Of a DNA stretch of 64,000 nucleotides, positions 43,280 to 53,079 are shown piece after piece (positions within the stretch are counted from its first letter, which is position 1; each line of letters starts with the position of its first letter). A program made the translations under genes and the position numbers. This DNA comes from Chloroflexota bacterium (GTDB lineage: Bacteria > Chloroflexota > Anaerolineae > Promineifilales > Promineifilaceae), in assembly GCA_017993775.1 (NCBI GenBank), contig JAGOMA010000006.1, positions 124,001 to 188,000 on the forward strand. Direction: 5' to 3'. The notes under the pieces were generated by a model that had not been told where the DNA came from, searched no databases, and was given only the letters and a program-made list of their open reading frames with translations.

Positions 43280-45338
43280 AAGTTTCCTCACGGCCGTTGC
43301 CCATAGGACAATCTACTGTAACCACTGTCCCTTCGCCAATACGGCTTTCAATCGTAAAAACGGCTCCAATTTTCTGCGCGCGTTCGCGCATAATGCCCAG
43401 CCCCAACGAATGGGGTCGGATGTCTGCAGGGTTAAACCCACGGCCGTTATCCCCAACAGATAAGCGCACGGCCTCGGTTTGAAAGGTTAAGGTGATGACC
43501 ACCTGGCTGGCCCCGGCGTATTTGGTGATGTTATTGAGCGCTTCCTGGGTGATGCGGTACAGCGCAACCTGGGTTTCAGGCGGTAACGGCCGTTCCCCCT
43601 CAATATGCAAGGCAATGTGCATCCGTGACCGGCCGCCAATCGCCTGCGTCAATTGACGCAGCAGCTCCGCAAGGCTCGATTCGGTCAGCGTCGCCGGACG
43701 CAGTTCCAACAGCAAAGTGCGCATTTCAGCCAACGCCCCCCGCGTCAATTCCCGCAGCTCTTCCAGACGCGCCTTCCCCTGCTCAACATCACGCTCCCAA
43801 ATCCGCGGCAGCACATCGGCAATCAGACTGGCCGAAAACAAAGTCTGCGTCACCGCGTCATGCAAATCCCGCGCCAGGCGATTGCGTTCCGCTGCGATGG
43901 CCACATCCTCAACTTTCTCAAATAAATAAGCGTTTTCAATTGCCACACTCAATTGATCCGCAATCGATTTAAATAGGGCTAATTGGTCGGTCGTAAAGGT
44001 GCTTTCCTGGGAACCAATAATGGCCAGCACGCCCAGTTTCCGGTCGCGGACCTGAAGAGGCAGCAGCGCCCCCGGTTCCAGCAATCCTTGGGAAACATCC
44101 GGCGCAATATACATCATCTCCCCGCTGTCGATAACCGTCTGCCCGGCCTGCAACATTTTTGCCCAATCCTCCGGGTCAACCAGACGCTCCGGACGGAGAA
44201 TGGTAGACTTCAATTTGCCGGTCGTGTCATCGACCAGACTCACTCCCGCCCGCGATGAACCAATTAAATCCACCAGTAAATCCAGGGTTTTGGTGAGTAA
44301 TTCCTTCAGGTTTAATGAACTGTTTGCCGTAGCCGCCACATCCAGCAGCATTTGCAGCTCTCGGGTACGCGCAGAGACGCGCGCCTCCAAATTATGCCTC
44401 AGCCCCGCCCGCTCCGTTGTATCGATGGACACCACCAAAATGCCTACAATCTCGTTTTCTTCAACCAGCGGCGCCATCACCACGTCCCAATACGTGATAA
44501 TTCCCCCCGATTCCAGACGAACGTCATTTTGCCGCACAGTCTCACCCGCCAGGGTACGGTCGAACATGGGTTGGACCACGGCTTCTGTGCCCGGGAGGTG
44601 GTCGAAATAACATACGCCGGGCGCAAGCGGAGCGCCGGTAGGCGGCGCATAATTCGCCGAAAAATCATCCCAGGTAGGATTGTACCGCTGGATGCGGTAT
44701 TGGCGGTCGATAACTACGATGCCCATCGGCATACGCTCGAAGAGCATCTCCAGCAGGTTAAGCTGGCGGCCCAGGCCCGGATCTGGACTGAAAGAAACCA
44801 CCTGTTGTTCTTGTGTTTGGGATGCCGGAATCAGTTCGAATACGCACGTCTCATCGCCCCTGGCCTGGCAACTGTGTTCGATGCAAACCACATCCTGGCG
44901 GTCGCCGAGAATGTTTACAAAGCCCACAAACACGCCGGCCGAATAGGAGCAAATCGGAGTCCGGGGAACATCTTTTTTTTGTCGGTATATCCACGCTTCG
45001 AAGGCGTTGGTGGCCCGAATGCAGACGCGGCCGAGCGGCCATTCCAAGGTGGTAATTTCGAATTGGCCGAACCCTGCGGTTTGGTACGCCTGGACACAGG
45101 CCGAAAAAGCGGCCGATTTCTCCATTTCAGCGTCTTTGCCAAAGGATTCGGCAAATGAGGCGCCGCCGTTGGCGCCGGCCTGCTGCAGCACGGAGCTTGC
45201 CAGTCGTTCGCCAATCAGGGCTTCTATTTGGCGGCGCAGCCCCCAAAACCCAGCTTCAACGTCTAGCAAGGCCATGCGTGAGCCGCCAAAATGCAGGACT
45301 CCTTTTTGTTTTTCATTTAATAAGTTGTGGATTGTCAT
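43272..45338 (-). CDS. sensor histidine kinase with XylR_N/V4R, PAS and GAF domains
   Basis: The 688-residue protein lacks clear membrane helices. Residues 10-190 look like the XylR N-terminal plus 4-vinyl-reductase (V4R) domain: [20 protein letters not shown] and [18 protein letters not shown]; this type senses small hydrophobic or aromatic molecules. A PAS domain ([19 protein letters not shown]), a GAF domain, a HisKA_3 segment ([12 protein letters not shown], phospho-His) and an HATPase domain ([23 protein letters not shown]) follow. It forms a two-component system with the regulator at 42638. Confidence 0.9.
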   Translation of the reverse strand: MTIHNLLNEKQKGVLHFGGSRMALLDVEAGFWGLRRQIEALIGERLASSVLQQAGANGGASFAESFGKDAEMEKSAAFSACVQAYQTAGFGQFEITTLEWPLGRVCIRATNAFEAWIYRQKKDVPRTPICSYSAGVFVGFVNILGDRQDVVCIEHSCQARGDETCVFELIPASQTQEQQVVSFSPDPGLGRQLNLLEMLFERMPMGIVVIDRQYRIQRYNPTWDDFSANYAPPTGAPLAPGVCYFDHLPGTEAVVQPMFDRTLAGETVRQNDVRLESGGIITYWDVVMAPLVEENEIVGILVVSIDTTERAGLRHNLEARVSARTRELQMLLDVAATANSSLNLKELLTKTLDLLVDLIGSSRAGVSLVDDTTGKLKSTILRPERLVDPEDWAKMLQAGQTVIDSGEMMYIAPDVSQGLLEPGALLPLQVRDRKLGVLAIIGSQESTFTTDQLALFKSIADQLSVAIENAYLFEKVEDVAIAAERNRLARDLHDAVTQTLFSASLIADVLPRIWERDVEQGKARLEELRELTRGALAEMRTLLLELRPATLTESSLAELLRQLTQAIGGRSRMHIALHIEGERPLPPETQVALYRITQEALNNITKYAGASQVVITLTFQTEAVRLSVGDNGRGFNPADIRPHSLGLGIMRERAQKIGAVFTIESRIGEGTVVTVDCPMGNGREETYA

Positions 45339-45424
45339 TTTTTTTCGTTGTATCTATAAAGGCCCTAAGGAACGAGAATTGAATAATTTACACGTTTAGA
45401 TTGGGCCAATCTTACGTCTGTTAT
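45339..45424. repeat. intergenic region with CCTAAGGAACGA and AGATTGGGCCAATCT repeats
   Basis: CCTAAGGAACGA at 45364 matches 30599, and the interrupted palindrome AGATTGGGCCAATCT (45398-45412) matches AGATTGGACCAATCT at 50447 and 56199. Confidence 0.5.
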
Positions 45425-48400
45425 TTAATTTTCAGGCCTTAGAGACTTTCCAGAGATTGGTGATTCGATGCCCTGGCGCAATATTGCCCGGTGGGCCGGA
45501 ACTTGCTCTAAAAACTTCTTCTGTGCTTCTTCGCTAGAAATTTTTTTGCTTCGCGTTTCTAACAGGTCAAGGGCTTTTTCCCACAAGACGTCGGTTCTGC
45601 TGTCTTTTAATCCTTGCCATACCAGACCCAGCATCCAATACAGTTTTAGACTTGCTCTTTCCGCCCAGATGGGTGATTCTTGCCAGGTTTGCCACAATTG
45701 TTCGGCGTGGGCGGCGGCGTCTCCGTGTTTGCCTTGTTGGTAGGCGGCGTAAGCCATTCCGGCCAGGGCGGGCGTGGTTTGTTCGATTTGCCCGGCCTGC
45801 TGTTTCAGGTTATACGCTTGCTGAAATTTCTGTTCTGCGTCCGCCCAATTTGTTTTGCTGAGGAGAATGTTGCCCCAGGTATAAAAAACGGCCGACTCAA
45901 AACGCGGGTTTTGTACTTGCACGGCCGTTTCAAACGCATCGGTAACAACAGCCAGGGCTTTGTCTGGTTCCCCCCGCTCCTGCCACATTTCGCTCAATCG
46001 CAGCCTGGTCCACGCTTGCCAAAACAGGTCTTTGAGCTGCCGGGCGCTGGCCAAGGCCTCGTTCAGATTTTGTTCAGCGGTGGCATAGTCGCCTAACCGC
46101 ACGGCCGTATACCCCATCTGTCCCAGTATCCATTGTTCGCTTTCAGGCATATTAAGCCGGCGAAATATCGCCAGAGCTTCGGCGTAATAGGTCTGCGAAG
46201 TGACCAGATTCCCCTGGCCTGTCAGACACACCCCCAGGCTGCCCAGAGATTCAGCTTCGTCAATAATGGCTCCCAAATGGCGGCTCAACTGAAGCGCGCG
46301 TTCGTGATACTCCACAGCCAGGGCAAAAGATTCCTGACGAAAGGCCAGAGTTCCCAAAAATGTCAGCGTCTCCATCTCGCCAAGTTTGTATTGCAAAGTT
46401 TGGCACAGGGTAAGCGCGTGGCTCAAAGGCTCCTGCGCCGAGCCGACTTCTGCCCCCCATAACTTTTGCGAGCCAACTCCAATCCAGCCATCTGCCTCCA
46501 GCATTTGATTTTGGGAGGTTTGCGCCAGAGCGACGACTGTTTCAAATTGTGTCAGCGCCGGTTCATGCTGGTTCTGTCGGGCAAGTATGCGCGCCCAAAT
46601 CAGCCTGGCATGCGCTTCGTTGGCCAGATTTTGCAATTTTTGGGCGAGTTCGCAGGCCTGAACGGCCGTATTCACCCCACTTTCAAACTGGGCGGCGTAG
46701 AGATGCCCCCACGCCCGTGCGATCAGCAGCCGGTTGAGTAAATGGGTCGCAAAGCTGGCATCAACGGCCGTTGCCCCTTCCAAAGCCGCGATCGCCGCAT
46801 CTACCTGCGTCGCTTCTTCGGTAAACATCCCTTTGCGCTTATAAAAACAATGGACGCCGTTCAGGCTGTCCGCAATGGTCTGCCACTGTCCTGTCTGCAT
46901 GGCATATTGCCACGCGGCGCGCAGATTAGCCTGCTCGGGCAGGATGGCTCGTAAGACAACCTGCCCAACCCCGCGCTGTAAATTATCTTCAAACGAGCGA
47001 ATAAAATCGGCGAAATAGAGGCTGTGACGGCGCAGCGCCAGCTCGGCCAGGGCCACTCGCTGCGGATCGTTAAGCTTTTCTCTGGCGAGTTGCCGCAGCA
47101 CCGGGTGCATCCTGAATCGCCCCGTTTCATTCCGATTGAGCAGGGCGTGGTCCTGCAAACTGTACAAATCCGAAATCTCCTCATTCAAGACAGCTTCCGC
47201 AGCCTGCAGCGTAAAGCCGCCGTGGAAAATGGAAATCTGGACCAACAGGTTTTGCTCGGCTGGGCTTAACAACTGCCAGGTGTAGTCAAAGACGGCATAA
47301 AGTGTGCGTTGGCGGGCTGGCAAGTCTCGCCGGGTTGTATTAAGGAGCCGCAGATTACTGGTTAGGGCCGGTATGATCTCATTGATCATCAACCGCCCTA
47401 ACGAAGCCGCCGCCATTTCGATGGCCAGGGGCATCCCCTCGACAAACTGGCATATCGCCACTACTTCAGGCAAATGCTCTTCTAACTGGAAGGCAGATGG
47501 TACACGGGCCGCTCGTTCGGCGAACAGGCGCACGCTGTCGTTTTCCTGCGCGTCGGGGGAAGCCTGGGCCGGAGTTTCCAGGCCGCCTAGCGGAAATGCA
47601 AAACTGGCGGCCAACGGCAGCGTTGTGCGCGATGTGGTCAGCAAGTGGATGTTGTCACTGGCCGCCAAAAGTTCAAGAATGAGATCGGCGGCGGTGGTTA
47701 GAAACTGTTCGATGGTGTCCAAAATGAGCAGGAGATTTTTCTTGGCCAGGTGTCCCAATAATTGTGACCAGAGGTCGCTCTCGCTGTGGAAGAGCAGCCC
47801 CATTGCCTGGCCCACCAGAGTGGCAACTTCCTCGCGGACTCTTTCCGGGGCGCCTTTTTCTATTTCCTCAAGCGAAACAAACCAGATACCGTCTGTAAAC
47901 GGAGATTGGTCTTGCGCCTGGAGTTGCCGCCCGGCAGCCAATGCCAGGCTGGTTTTGCCAATCCCGCCAACGCCAGTTATGCAGACCAACGGATATTCCG
48001 GGTTGGTGAGATAGGTGGTGAGCGTGGCGAGTTCGGTTTTGCGGCCGAAGAGCGGCGTCAGGGCGCGGGGCAGGTTGTGCAGCGGAGCGGGCACAAGCGA
48101 TGGCGGTGGCAGAGACCCTTTTTGAATGGCGTCATGCAGCGCCGTTGTGCCTGGGGCAGGGGGGACGCCGAGTTCGGTTTGCAGGAGGTGGCAGAAATTA
48201 TCATAGGTGGCCAGGGCTTCGGCGACACGGCCGTCATAGGCCAATAATCTCATGAGCTGCTGCTGGGCGGTTTCGTCCAGGGGGTCCCAGGTCACCCACT
48301 GTTGGGCGGTCATGGCTCCGGCGGCGAACGCCCCCTGCTTTTCTTGCCAGCTCGCTAACTGGCGGAAACCAGCCATCGCGATCTGGCGAAAGCGTTCTTG

Positions 48401-48847
48401 CTCGATCAGCAGCCAATCATTGAAGCGCGGGGCGTTGGGTAAGGAGAAGCCGGCCATGAATTCGCCGGTGTACACTGCCAGGGCTTGGGATAAAAGGGAA
48501 ACGGCCGTGGCCGATCCATCCTTGCCGACACCGGTCAGCATCGACTGGAACCGCACGCTGTCGGTTTGTTCGTGCACAACAGGCGTTACAGCCACCGTTT
48601 TTCGTGTAACGATTAGGTGCTCGCCCACTTGCTTGCGCAGCCTGGTTAGCGCTGTGCGCAAATTGGAGAGCGACTGTTCGGTTGAACGTGCGTCCCACAG
48701 CAGGTCGGCCAGCGTTTCACGGTTGTGTGTTTGCCCGGTATGCGCCAGATAGATTAGCAAGGCCAGTTCTTTTTGGCTGCGAAAGTGGGTGATGGGCTTG
48801 CCATCTAATCGGAGTGTGATATGGCCCAGTAACAATGTTTCCAGCAT
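45425..48847 (-). CDS. AfsR-like BTAD / NB-ARC / TPR transcriptional regulator
   Basis: The 1140-residue STAND protein starts with an OmpR-type winged helix (RLDGKPITHFRSQKELALL, TLADLLWDARSTEQSLSNLR) followed by the bacterial transcriptional activator (BTAD) domain to about 245. The NTPase domain has the P-loop CITGVGGIGKTSLALAAG near 295 and LLLILDTIEQF as Walker B. About 12 TPR-like helical repeats fill the last 500 residues, for example LAEALAIFRRLNMPESEQWI. Such proteins switch on a target operon when a ligand binds the repeats. The target is not evident; it stands apart from the kinase gene downstream. Confidence 0.9.
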   Translation of the reverse strand: MLETLLLGHITLRLDGKPITHFRSQKELALLIYLAHTGQTHNRETLADLLWDARSTEQSLSNLRTALTRLRKQVGEHLIVTRKTVAVTPVVHEQTDSVRFQSMLTGVGKDGSATAVSLLSQALAVYTGEFMAGFSLPNAPRFNDWLLIEQERFRQIAMAGFRQLASWQEKQGAFAAGAMTAQQWVTWDPLDETAQQQLMRLLAYDGRVAEALATYDNFCHLLQTELGVPPAPGTTALHDAIQKGSLPPPSLVPAPLHNLPRALTPLFGRKTELATLTTYLTNPEYPLVCITGVGGIGKTSLALAAGRQLQAQDQSPFTDGIWFVSLEEIEKGAPERVREEVATLVGQAMGLLFHSESDLWSQLLGHLAKKNLLLILDTIEQFLTTAADLILELLAASDNIHLLTTSRTTLPLAASFAFPLGGLETPAQASPDAQENDSVRLFAERAARVPSAFQLEEHLPEVVAICQFVEGMPLAIEMAAASLGRLMINEIIPALTSNLRLLNTTRRDLPARQRTLYAVFDYTWQLLSPAEQNLLVQISIFHGGFTLQAAEAVLNEEISDLYSLQDHALLNRNETGRFRMHPVLRQLAREKLNDPQRVALAELALRRHSLYFADFIRSFEDNLQRGVGQVVLRAILPEQANLRAAWQYAMQTGQWQTIADSLNGVHCFYKRKGMFTEEATQVDAAIAALEGATAVDASFATHLLNRLLIARAWGHLYAAQFESGVNTAVQACELAQKLQNLANEAHARLIWARILARQNQHEPALTQFETVVALAQTSQNQMLEADGWIGVGSQKLWGAEVGSAQEPLSHALTLCQTLQYKLGEMETLTFLGTLAFRQESFALAVEYHERALQLSRHLGAIIDEAESLGSLGVCLTGQGNLVTSQTYYAEALAIFRRLNMPESEQWILGQMGYTAVRLGDYATAEQNLNEALASARQLKDLFWQAWTRLRLSEMWQERGEPDKALAVVTDAFETAVQVQNPRFESAVFYTWGNILLSKTNWADAEQKFQQAYNLKQQAGQIEQTTPALAGMAYAAYQQGKHGDAAAHAEQLWQTWQESPIWAERASLKLYWMLGLVWQGLKDSRTDVLWEKALDLLETRSKKISSEEAQKKFLEQVPAHRAILRQGIESPISGKSLRPEN

Positions 48848-49000
48848 AGATGCTCCAGAGGGGCTATTTAGGTCGCTTCCACCGGCTGTGATTATACGCC
48901 ATGTTGGCCTTAGAATCGCGTTTTTTTCTCGGAAGCGATTTGGAAGCGGTTGGCGCGTATGCTAGACACAGGTCCGATCTGCACGGCGCTTGGGAAAAAT

Positions 49001-49246
49001 ATGGCAAAACAAGACGATCATGAAGTTTACACCTCTTTTTTAGTGCGCTGCTGGTTTATTCCGCCGGTGGTGGATGATGAGACGCCTACCTGGCGGTTTG
49101 AGCTGCGTGAAATGTCGGCCGAGGCGCAAAAGCACCGGTTCCGCAATTTCGAGCAGTTGGTGGCGTTTATGTCGGGGAAACTAACGGCCGTTGCCGTCAA
49201 CAATAACCAGGACGACGACCACTCTGTTGCAGCCTCCGTGGGCTGA
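49001..49246 (+). CDS. small conserved-looking protein, unknown
   Basis: The product of about 81 residues (MAKQDDHEVYTSFLVRCWFI) has Trp- and Arg-rich strands (PTWRFELREMSAEAQKHRFR) followed by FEQLVAFMSGKL. It is divergent from the AfsR-like regulator gene, 150 bases away. No family is recognised; small proteins with this pattern may be common in related genomes, which cannot be tested here. The start at 49001 is chosen for protein-like composition; 48950 is also open. Confidence 0.5.
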   Translation: MAKQDDHEVYTSFLVRCWFIPPVVDDETPTWRFELREMSAEAQKHRFRNFEQLVAFMSGKLTAVAVNNNQDDDHSVAASVG

Positions 49247-49349
49247 GCCGAACCTTGTCCAGGGCGCGTTTCCACATCAAAGCGATTATCGGCTACAATG
49301 TTTTATGTTTTTTCAATTGAGCCGATGATTCGATCCAGGAGATGATTTC

Positions 49350-50165
49350 ATGCCCCATTTTATGTGTACCACCTGCGGCACTCAATTTGCTGCCACCGAA
49401 ACTGCGCCGGCGCACTGCCCCATTTGCGAAGATGAGCGGCAGTATATCGGTTGGCAAGGCCAGGAATGGACGACATTGGAAGATTTGCAGGCCGGTCATC
49501 AGACTGTCATTAAAACTGAGGAACCAGACCTGACGGGCATTGGCTCGCACCCTGGTTTTGCCATTGGGCAGCGGGCGCTGTTGGTGCAAACGGCCGTTGG
49601 CAACCTGTTGTGGGACTGTATCAGTCTCATAGACGAAGCGACGGTAACGGCCGTAAACGCCTTAGGCGGCATTCGGGCCATCGCAATATCTCACCCTCAT
49701 TTCTACTCGTCGATGATCGAATGGAGCCGCGCCTTTAACGCCCCCATTTACCTGCACGCCGCCGACCGGCAGTGGGTGATGCGGCCGGATGAAGCGGTTG
49801 AATTTTGGTCGGGGGAAACCAGGCCGCTGTGGGCCGGCATGACCCTGATTCGTGGTGGCGGTCATTTTGAAGGCGGCACGGTTCTTTATTGGCCTGCCGG
49901 AGCCGGTGGTAAAGGGGCGCTGCTTAGCGGCGACACCCTGCAAGTGGTGTCGGACCGCCGCTTTGTAAGCTTTATGTATAGTTACCCCAACCTGATTCCG
50001 CTGCCGGAGAACGAAGTGCGGCGTATTGTGGCTGCCGTTGCCCCTTATGACTACGATCGGATTTATGGCGCGTGGTGGGACCGGGTGGTGCAAGAAGGAG
50101 CGAAAACGGCCGTTTCCCGCTCCGCCGACCGCTATATCAAGGCTATTCAAGCAGGCCCAGGGTAG
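49350..50165 (+). CDS. MBL-fold hydrolase with N-terminal zinc ribbon
   Basis: The 271-residue protein begins with a rubredoxin-like zinc ribbon (CTTCGTQF, HCPICEDE; four Cys). The remainder looks like a metallo-beta-lactamase fold: LLWDCISLIDE, AISHPHFYSSMIEWS, LHAADRQWV, LIRGGGHFEGGTVLYWP and LLSGDTLQVV. The canonical HxHxDH is reduced to HPHFYSSM, so metal binding or activity may be changed. ATG 49350 follows CAGGAGATG. Function unknown. Confidence 0.78.
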   Translation: MPHFMCTTCGTQFAATETAPAHCPICEDERQYIGWQGQEWTTLEDLQAGHQTVIKTEEPDLTGIGSHPGFAIGQRALLVQTAVGNLLWDCISLIDEATVTAVNALGGIRAIAISHPHFYSSMIEWSRAFNAPIYLHAADRQWVMRPDEAVEFWSGETRPLWAGMTLIRGGGHFEGGTVLYWPAGAGGKGALLSGDTLQVVSDRRFVSFMYSYPNLIPLPENEVRRIVAAVAPYDYDRIYGAWWDRVVQEGAKTAVSRSADRYIKAIQAGPG

Positions 50166-50568
50166 CCCAGACCCAGAGCGACAGTCGGCTCAACGCAAAA
50201 GACCATCAAATAACACACCCAGGCCATCGCCAAAGCCCGAGAACGTCTCCTTCTCGGTTGGCGGCGGGCGTTCGCTCTCAGTACGAAACGGCCGTCAGCC
50301 AATACACCACTTGCGGCAGGTACGTCCTGCTGCTGCACAGCGGCCACATTGACCTGCGGACACCGCCCGGCCTTGCGCCCCTGGTGGCTCAATGGCTGAC
50401 CGACTCGATCGGTTAATTCGTAACCGCTTAAACATTCAGTGGCGCAGATTGGACCAATCTCCAAGATGGATCCAATCTAAAAACGGCTAACTTGATTTTG
50501 CATGGAAATTCGTTGATAAAGCAGAAAGAGAATGTACACGGCATGATCACTTTCAATGGAGGAAACCT
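50166..50568. other. intergenic region with AGATTGGACCAATCT repeat
   Basis: The 403-base gap carries the hairpin element at 50447-50478 (AGATTGGACCAATCT, then TCCAATCT), shared with 56199-56231. A short open frame ending at 50416 has protein-like tail composition (YVLLLHSGHIDLRTPPGLAP) but no start or homologue is recognised; it may be a gene remnant. Confidence 0.45.
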
Positions 50569-50985
50569 ATGACTTCGCTATCAAATTTGACTGTGAGCCG
50601 CGCGGCGGCCCATATTGCGACATTTCTGTTTGCTGTGATGATTGTTGTGCAGCTGCTGCTTGCTGCCGGTATCTTGCCAATTTCTATTGCCTGGGGCGGC
50701 CGGCAAACAGAGCTGACACCGGCGCTGCGTGTCGCCAGCGTCATTGCGGCCGTTCTGCTGGGCGCATTTTTGTACGTCATCCGGTATCGGGCGGGGCTTT
50801 GGGGCCGGATGCCTATTCCCAGGGCGATCCGGGTGCTGTCGTGGATTATTACCGCGTTTATGGCTTTCAATACTTTGGGCAATTTTGCTTCGCTGAGCAA
50901 TACAGAGAGATTCTTTTTTGGGCCGATCGCCTTTGCTCTGACAATTGCCTGTTTTATTGTCTCGGTGTCCAGTCCTGAGGTGTAG
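50569..50985 (+). CDS. small four-helix membrane protein, unknown
   Basis: The 138-residue protein has four hydrophobic helices (about 15-37, 55-75, 88-108, 115-135) and a basic loop (YRAGLWGRMPIPRAIRV). TGGAGGAAACCT precedes the ATG at good distance, a clear ribosome site. No family is recognised. It is convergent with the ABC exporter genes, which lie past a bidirectional terminator. Confidence 0.68.
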   Translation: MTSLSNLTVSRAAAHIATFLFAVMIVVQLLLAAGILPISIAWGGRQTELTPALRVASVIAAVLLGAFLYVIRYRAGLWGRMPIPRAIRVLSWIITAFMAFNTLGNFASLSNTERFFFGPIAFALTIACFIVSVSSPEV

Positions 50986-51090
50986 CTCAGGAGGTGCAGC
51001 GCGCGGATCGCGAACGGCCGTGCTGCAATCCACCCTTTACCAGCTTCCCCTAAACAATAGGCCGCATCATTTTCAGACAGCCATCCGACA

Positions 51091-51146
51091 AAACGCCGGC
51101 GCCAGCAGTTGCCTTCAACTGCGCGACGCCGGCGCTTTGGTTTTAT
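51091..51146. terminator. bidirectional terminator hairpin
   Basis: A two-tier hairpin has outer arms CGCCGGCG (51094-51101) and CGCCGGCG (51127-51134), and inner arms GCAGTTG / CAACTGC with a four-base loop. TTTGGTTTT follows on the plus strand and A-rich sequence precedes. It lies between convergent genes. Confidence 0.65.
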
Positions 51147-51186
51147 CGCTCCGAAACGAACCCAATAAGACCCGACTAACCCGGAG

Positions 51187-53079
51187 TTAGTCTGCGGGAA
51201 GAAGAAAAGAGGCTAATTCTGGTTCACTTTCTTCTACCGGGCCAGAATGTTCAAACTGGCTGTTGTACAATTCGGCGTAGAATCCAACGCGATCCAACAG
51301 CTCCTGGTGATTGCCTTGCTCCACAATATCACCATCGCGCATGACCAAAATCAGGTCAGCGTTGCGAATGGTGGACAGGCGGTGGGCGATGATGAAACTG
51401 GTGCGCCCAACCATCAGGCGATCCATAGCTTTTTGAATCAGGACCTCTGTGCGCGTGTCTACCGAACTGGTGGCTTCGTCTAAAATGAGGATTTTAGGAT
51501 CGGCCAGAACGGCGCGCGCGATGGTGAGCAGCTGCATTTGTCCCTGGGAGATGTTGCTGGTTTCTTCGTTGATGACCATGTCGTACCCTTCCGGCAAGGT
51601 GTGGACAAAGTGATCGACATGCGCAGCCCGAGCGGCGGCGAATACTTCCTCGTCACTGGCGGTGGGACGGCCGTAGCGGATATTCTCCATAATCGTGTCG
51701 TTGTACAACCAGGTGTCTTGCAGTACCATGCCAAACCAGCGGCGCAAGTCCTGGCGCTTAAATTCCCGCAGATCATGGCTGTCTACCAGAATTGCCCCGT
51801 CATCGACATCATAAAAACGCATCAACAATTTAACGATAGTCGTCTTACCGGCGCCGGTCGGCCCAACGATGGCAACTTTTTGCCCAGGTCTGGCAACGGC
51901 CGACAGGTGGTGAATGACAGGTTCGGCCGAATTGTAGCCAAAGCGCACCTGACGAAACTCGACATGCCCCTGCACCGATTCGACGGCCAGCGGAGTTTCC
52001 GTTTCTCTGACTTCTTCCGACTCTTCCAAAAATTCAAAGACCCGCTCAGCGGCAGCGGCCGTTTGCTGCAGCACGTTGGAGATATTTGCCAGCTGCATCA
52101 GAGGCTGATTGAACGAGCGCACATATTGAATAAACGCCTGGATGTCGCCCACGGTAATCGCCTGGCGCACAGTCAGGTAACTGCCAACCACCACCACAGC
52201 CACATAACCCAGGTTGCCGATAAAATTCATCATCGGCATCATCAGGCCCGATAAAAATTGTGATTTCCAGGCCACGCCGTAGAGTGTGCTGTTGTACCCC
52301 TCAAACTGCTCGATACTCCGTTCTTCACCGTTAAAGGCTTTCATCACGCGGTGGCCGCCAAACATTTCTTCGACGTGACCGTTGACGTGCCCCAGGTAAT
52401 TTTGTTGTTCTTTGAAATAGACCTGGGATCGGCTGACAATAAAAGCCACCACGCCCAACGACAACGGGATAACGATCAACGCGACCAGGGTCATCAGCCA
52501 GCTTATCGACAACATCATCACCAAAACCCCCACCACCGTGATCAGCGATGTGATGATTTGCGTGAGGCTTTGGCTGAGCGTCTGGTTGACGGTGTCAACG
52601 TCGTTGGTGATGCGCGAAAGCACCTCGCCTTGCATCGTTTTGTCGAAATAACTCAGCGGCAGGCGGTTGATTTTGGCGGAGATCTCTTTGCGTAAGCGGT
52701 AAGAGATGTCGGTAGAAACGCTGGCCATGATCCAGCCCATGAGATAGGCGAACAGTGCGGCGACCAGATAGAGAACCAGCATGATGAGCAGAATTCGGCC
52801 GATATAGTCGAAATCGATTGTGCCAGTTCCCGAAATTTCAGCCATCACACCTTCAAACAACTTGGTTGTGGCGTTGCCCAGCACTTTGGGGCCGATAATG
52901 TTGAAAACGGTGGAAGCAACGGCAAAAATGCCGACGATGATGATCTTTATTTTGTACTCAGCCAGGTATTGGATGAGTTTGATCATGGTTGCTTTGAAAT
53001 TTTGCGCTTTTTCGCCTTTACGCATGGCGTCCATCGGGCCGCCGCCGCCCGGACCTTGACGTCTTTGTTGCATCATCAT
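51187..53079 (-). CDS. heterodimeric ABC exporter, subunit B
   Basis: The 630-residue half-transporter has six transmembrane helices and an NBD. Walker A is GPTGAGKTTIVKLL, Walker B LILDEATSSVDTRTE (catalytic Glu intact), and the signature is ISQGQMQ rather than LSGGQ. With its partner at 53076 it fits the BmrC/D, TM287/288 or LmrCD type, in which one ATP site is degenerate; here the non-standard signature belongs to the degenerate site. Translation is coupled: the start overlaps the partner's stop by 4 bases. Probable drug or lipid exporter. Confidence 0.9.
   Translation of the reverse strand: MMMQQRRQGPGGGGPMDAMRKGEKAQNFKATMIKLIQYLAEYKIKIIIVGIFAVASTVFNIIGPKVLGNATTKLFEGVMAEISGTGTIDFDYIGRILLIMLVLYLVAALFAYLMGWIMASVSTDISYRLRKEISAKINRLPLSYFDKTMQGEVLSRITNDVDTVNQTLSQSLTQIITSLITVVGVLVMMLSISWLMTLVALIVIPLSLGVVAFIVSRSQVYFKEQQNYLGHVNGHVEEMFGGHRVMKAFNGEERSIEQFEGYNSTLYGVAWKSQFLSGLMMPMMNFIGNLGYVAVVVVGSYLTVRQAITVGDIQAFIQYVRSFNQPLMQLANISNVLQQTAAAAERVFEFLEESEEVRETETPLAVESVQGHVEFRQVRFGYNSAEPVIHHLSAVARPGQKVAIVGPTGAGKTTIVKLLMRFYDVDDGAILVDSHDLREFKRQDLRRWFGMVLQDTWLYNDTIMENIRYGRPTASDEEVFAAARAAHVDHFVHTLPEGYDMVINEETSNISQGQMQLLTIARAVLADPKILILDEATSSVDTRTEVLIQKAMDRLMVGRTSFIIAHRLSTIRNADLILVMRDGDIVEQGNHQELLDRVGFYAELYNSQFEHSGPVEESEPELASFLLPAD

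Noticed and set aside
50072-50416. Open frame overlapping the MBL-fold gene end
   Set aside because: Only the last 45 codons look protein-like and there is no convincing start; at most a gene remnant.
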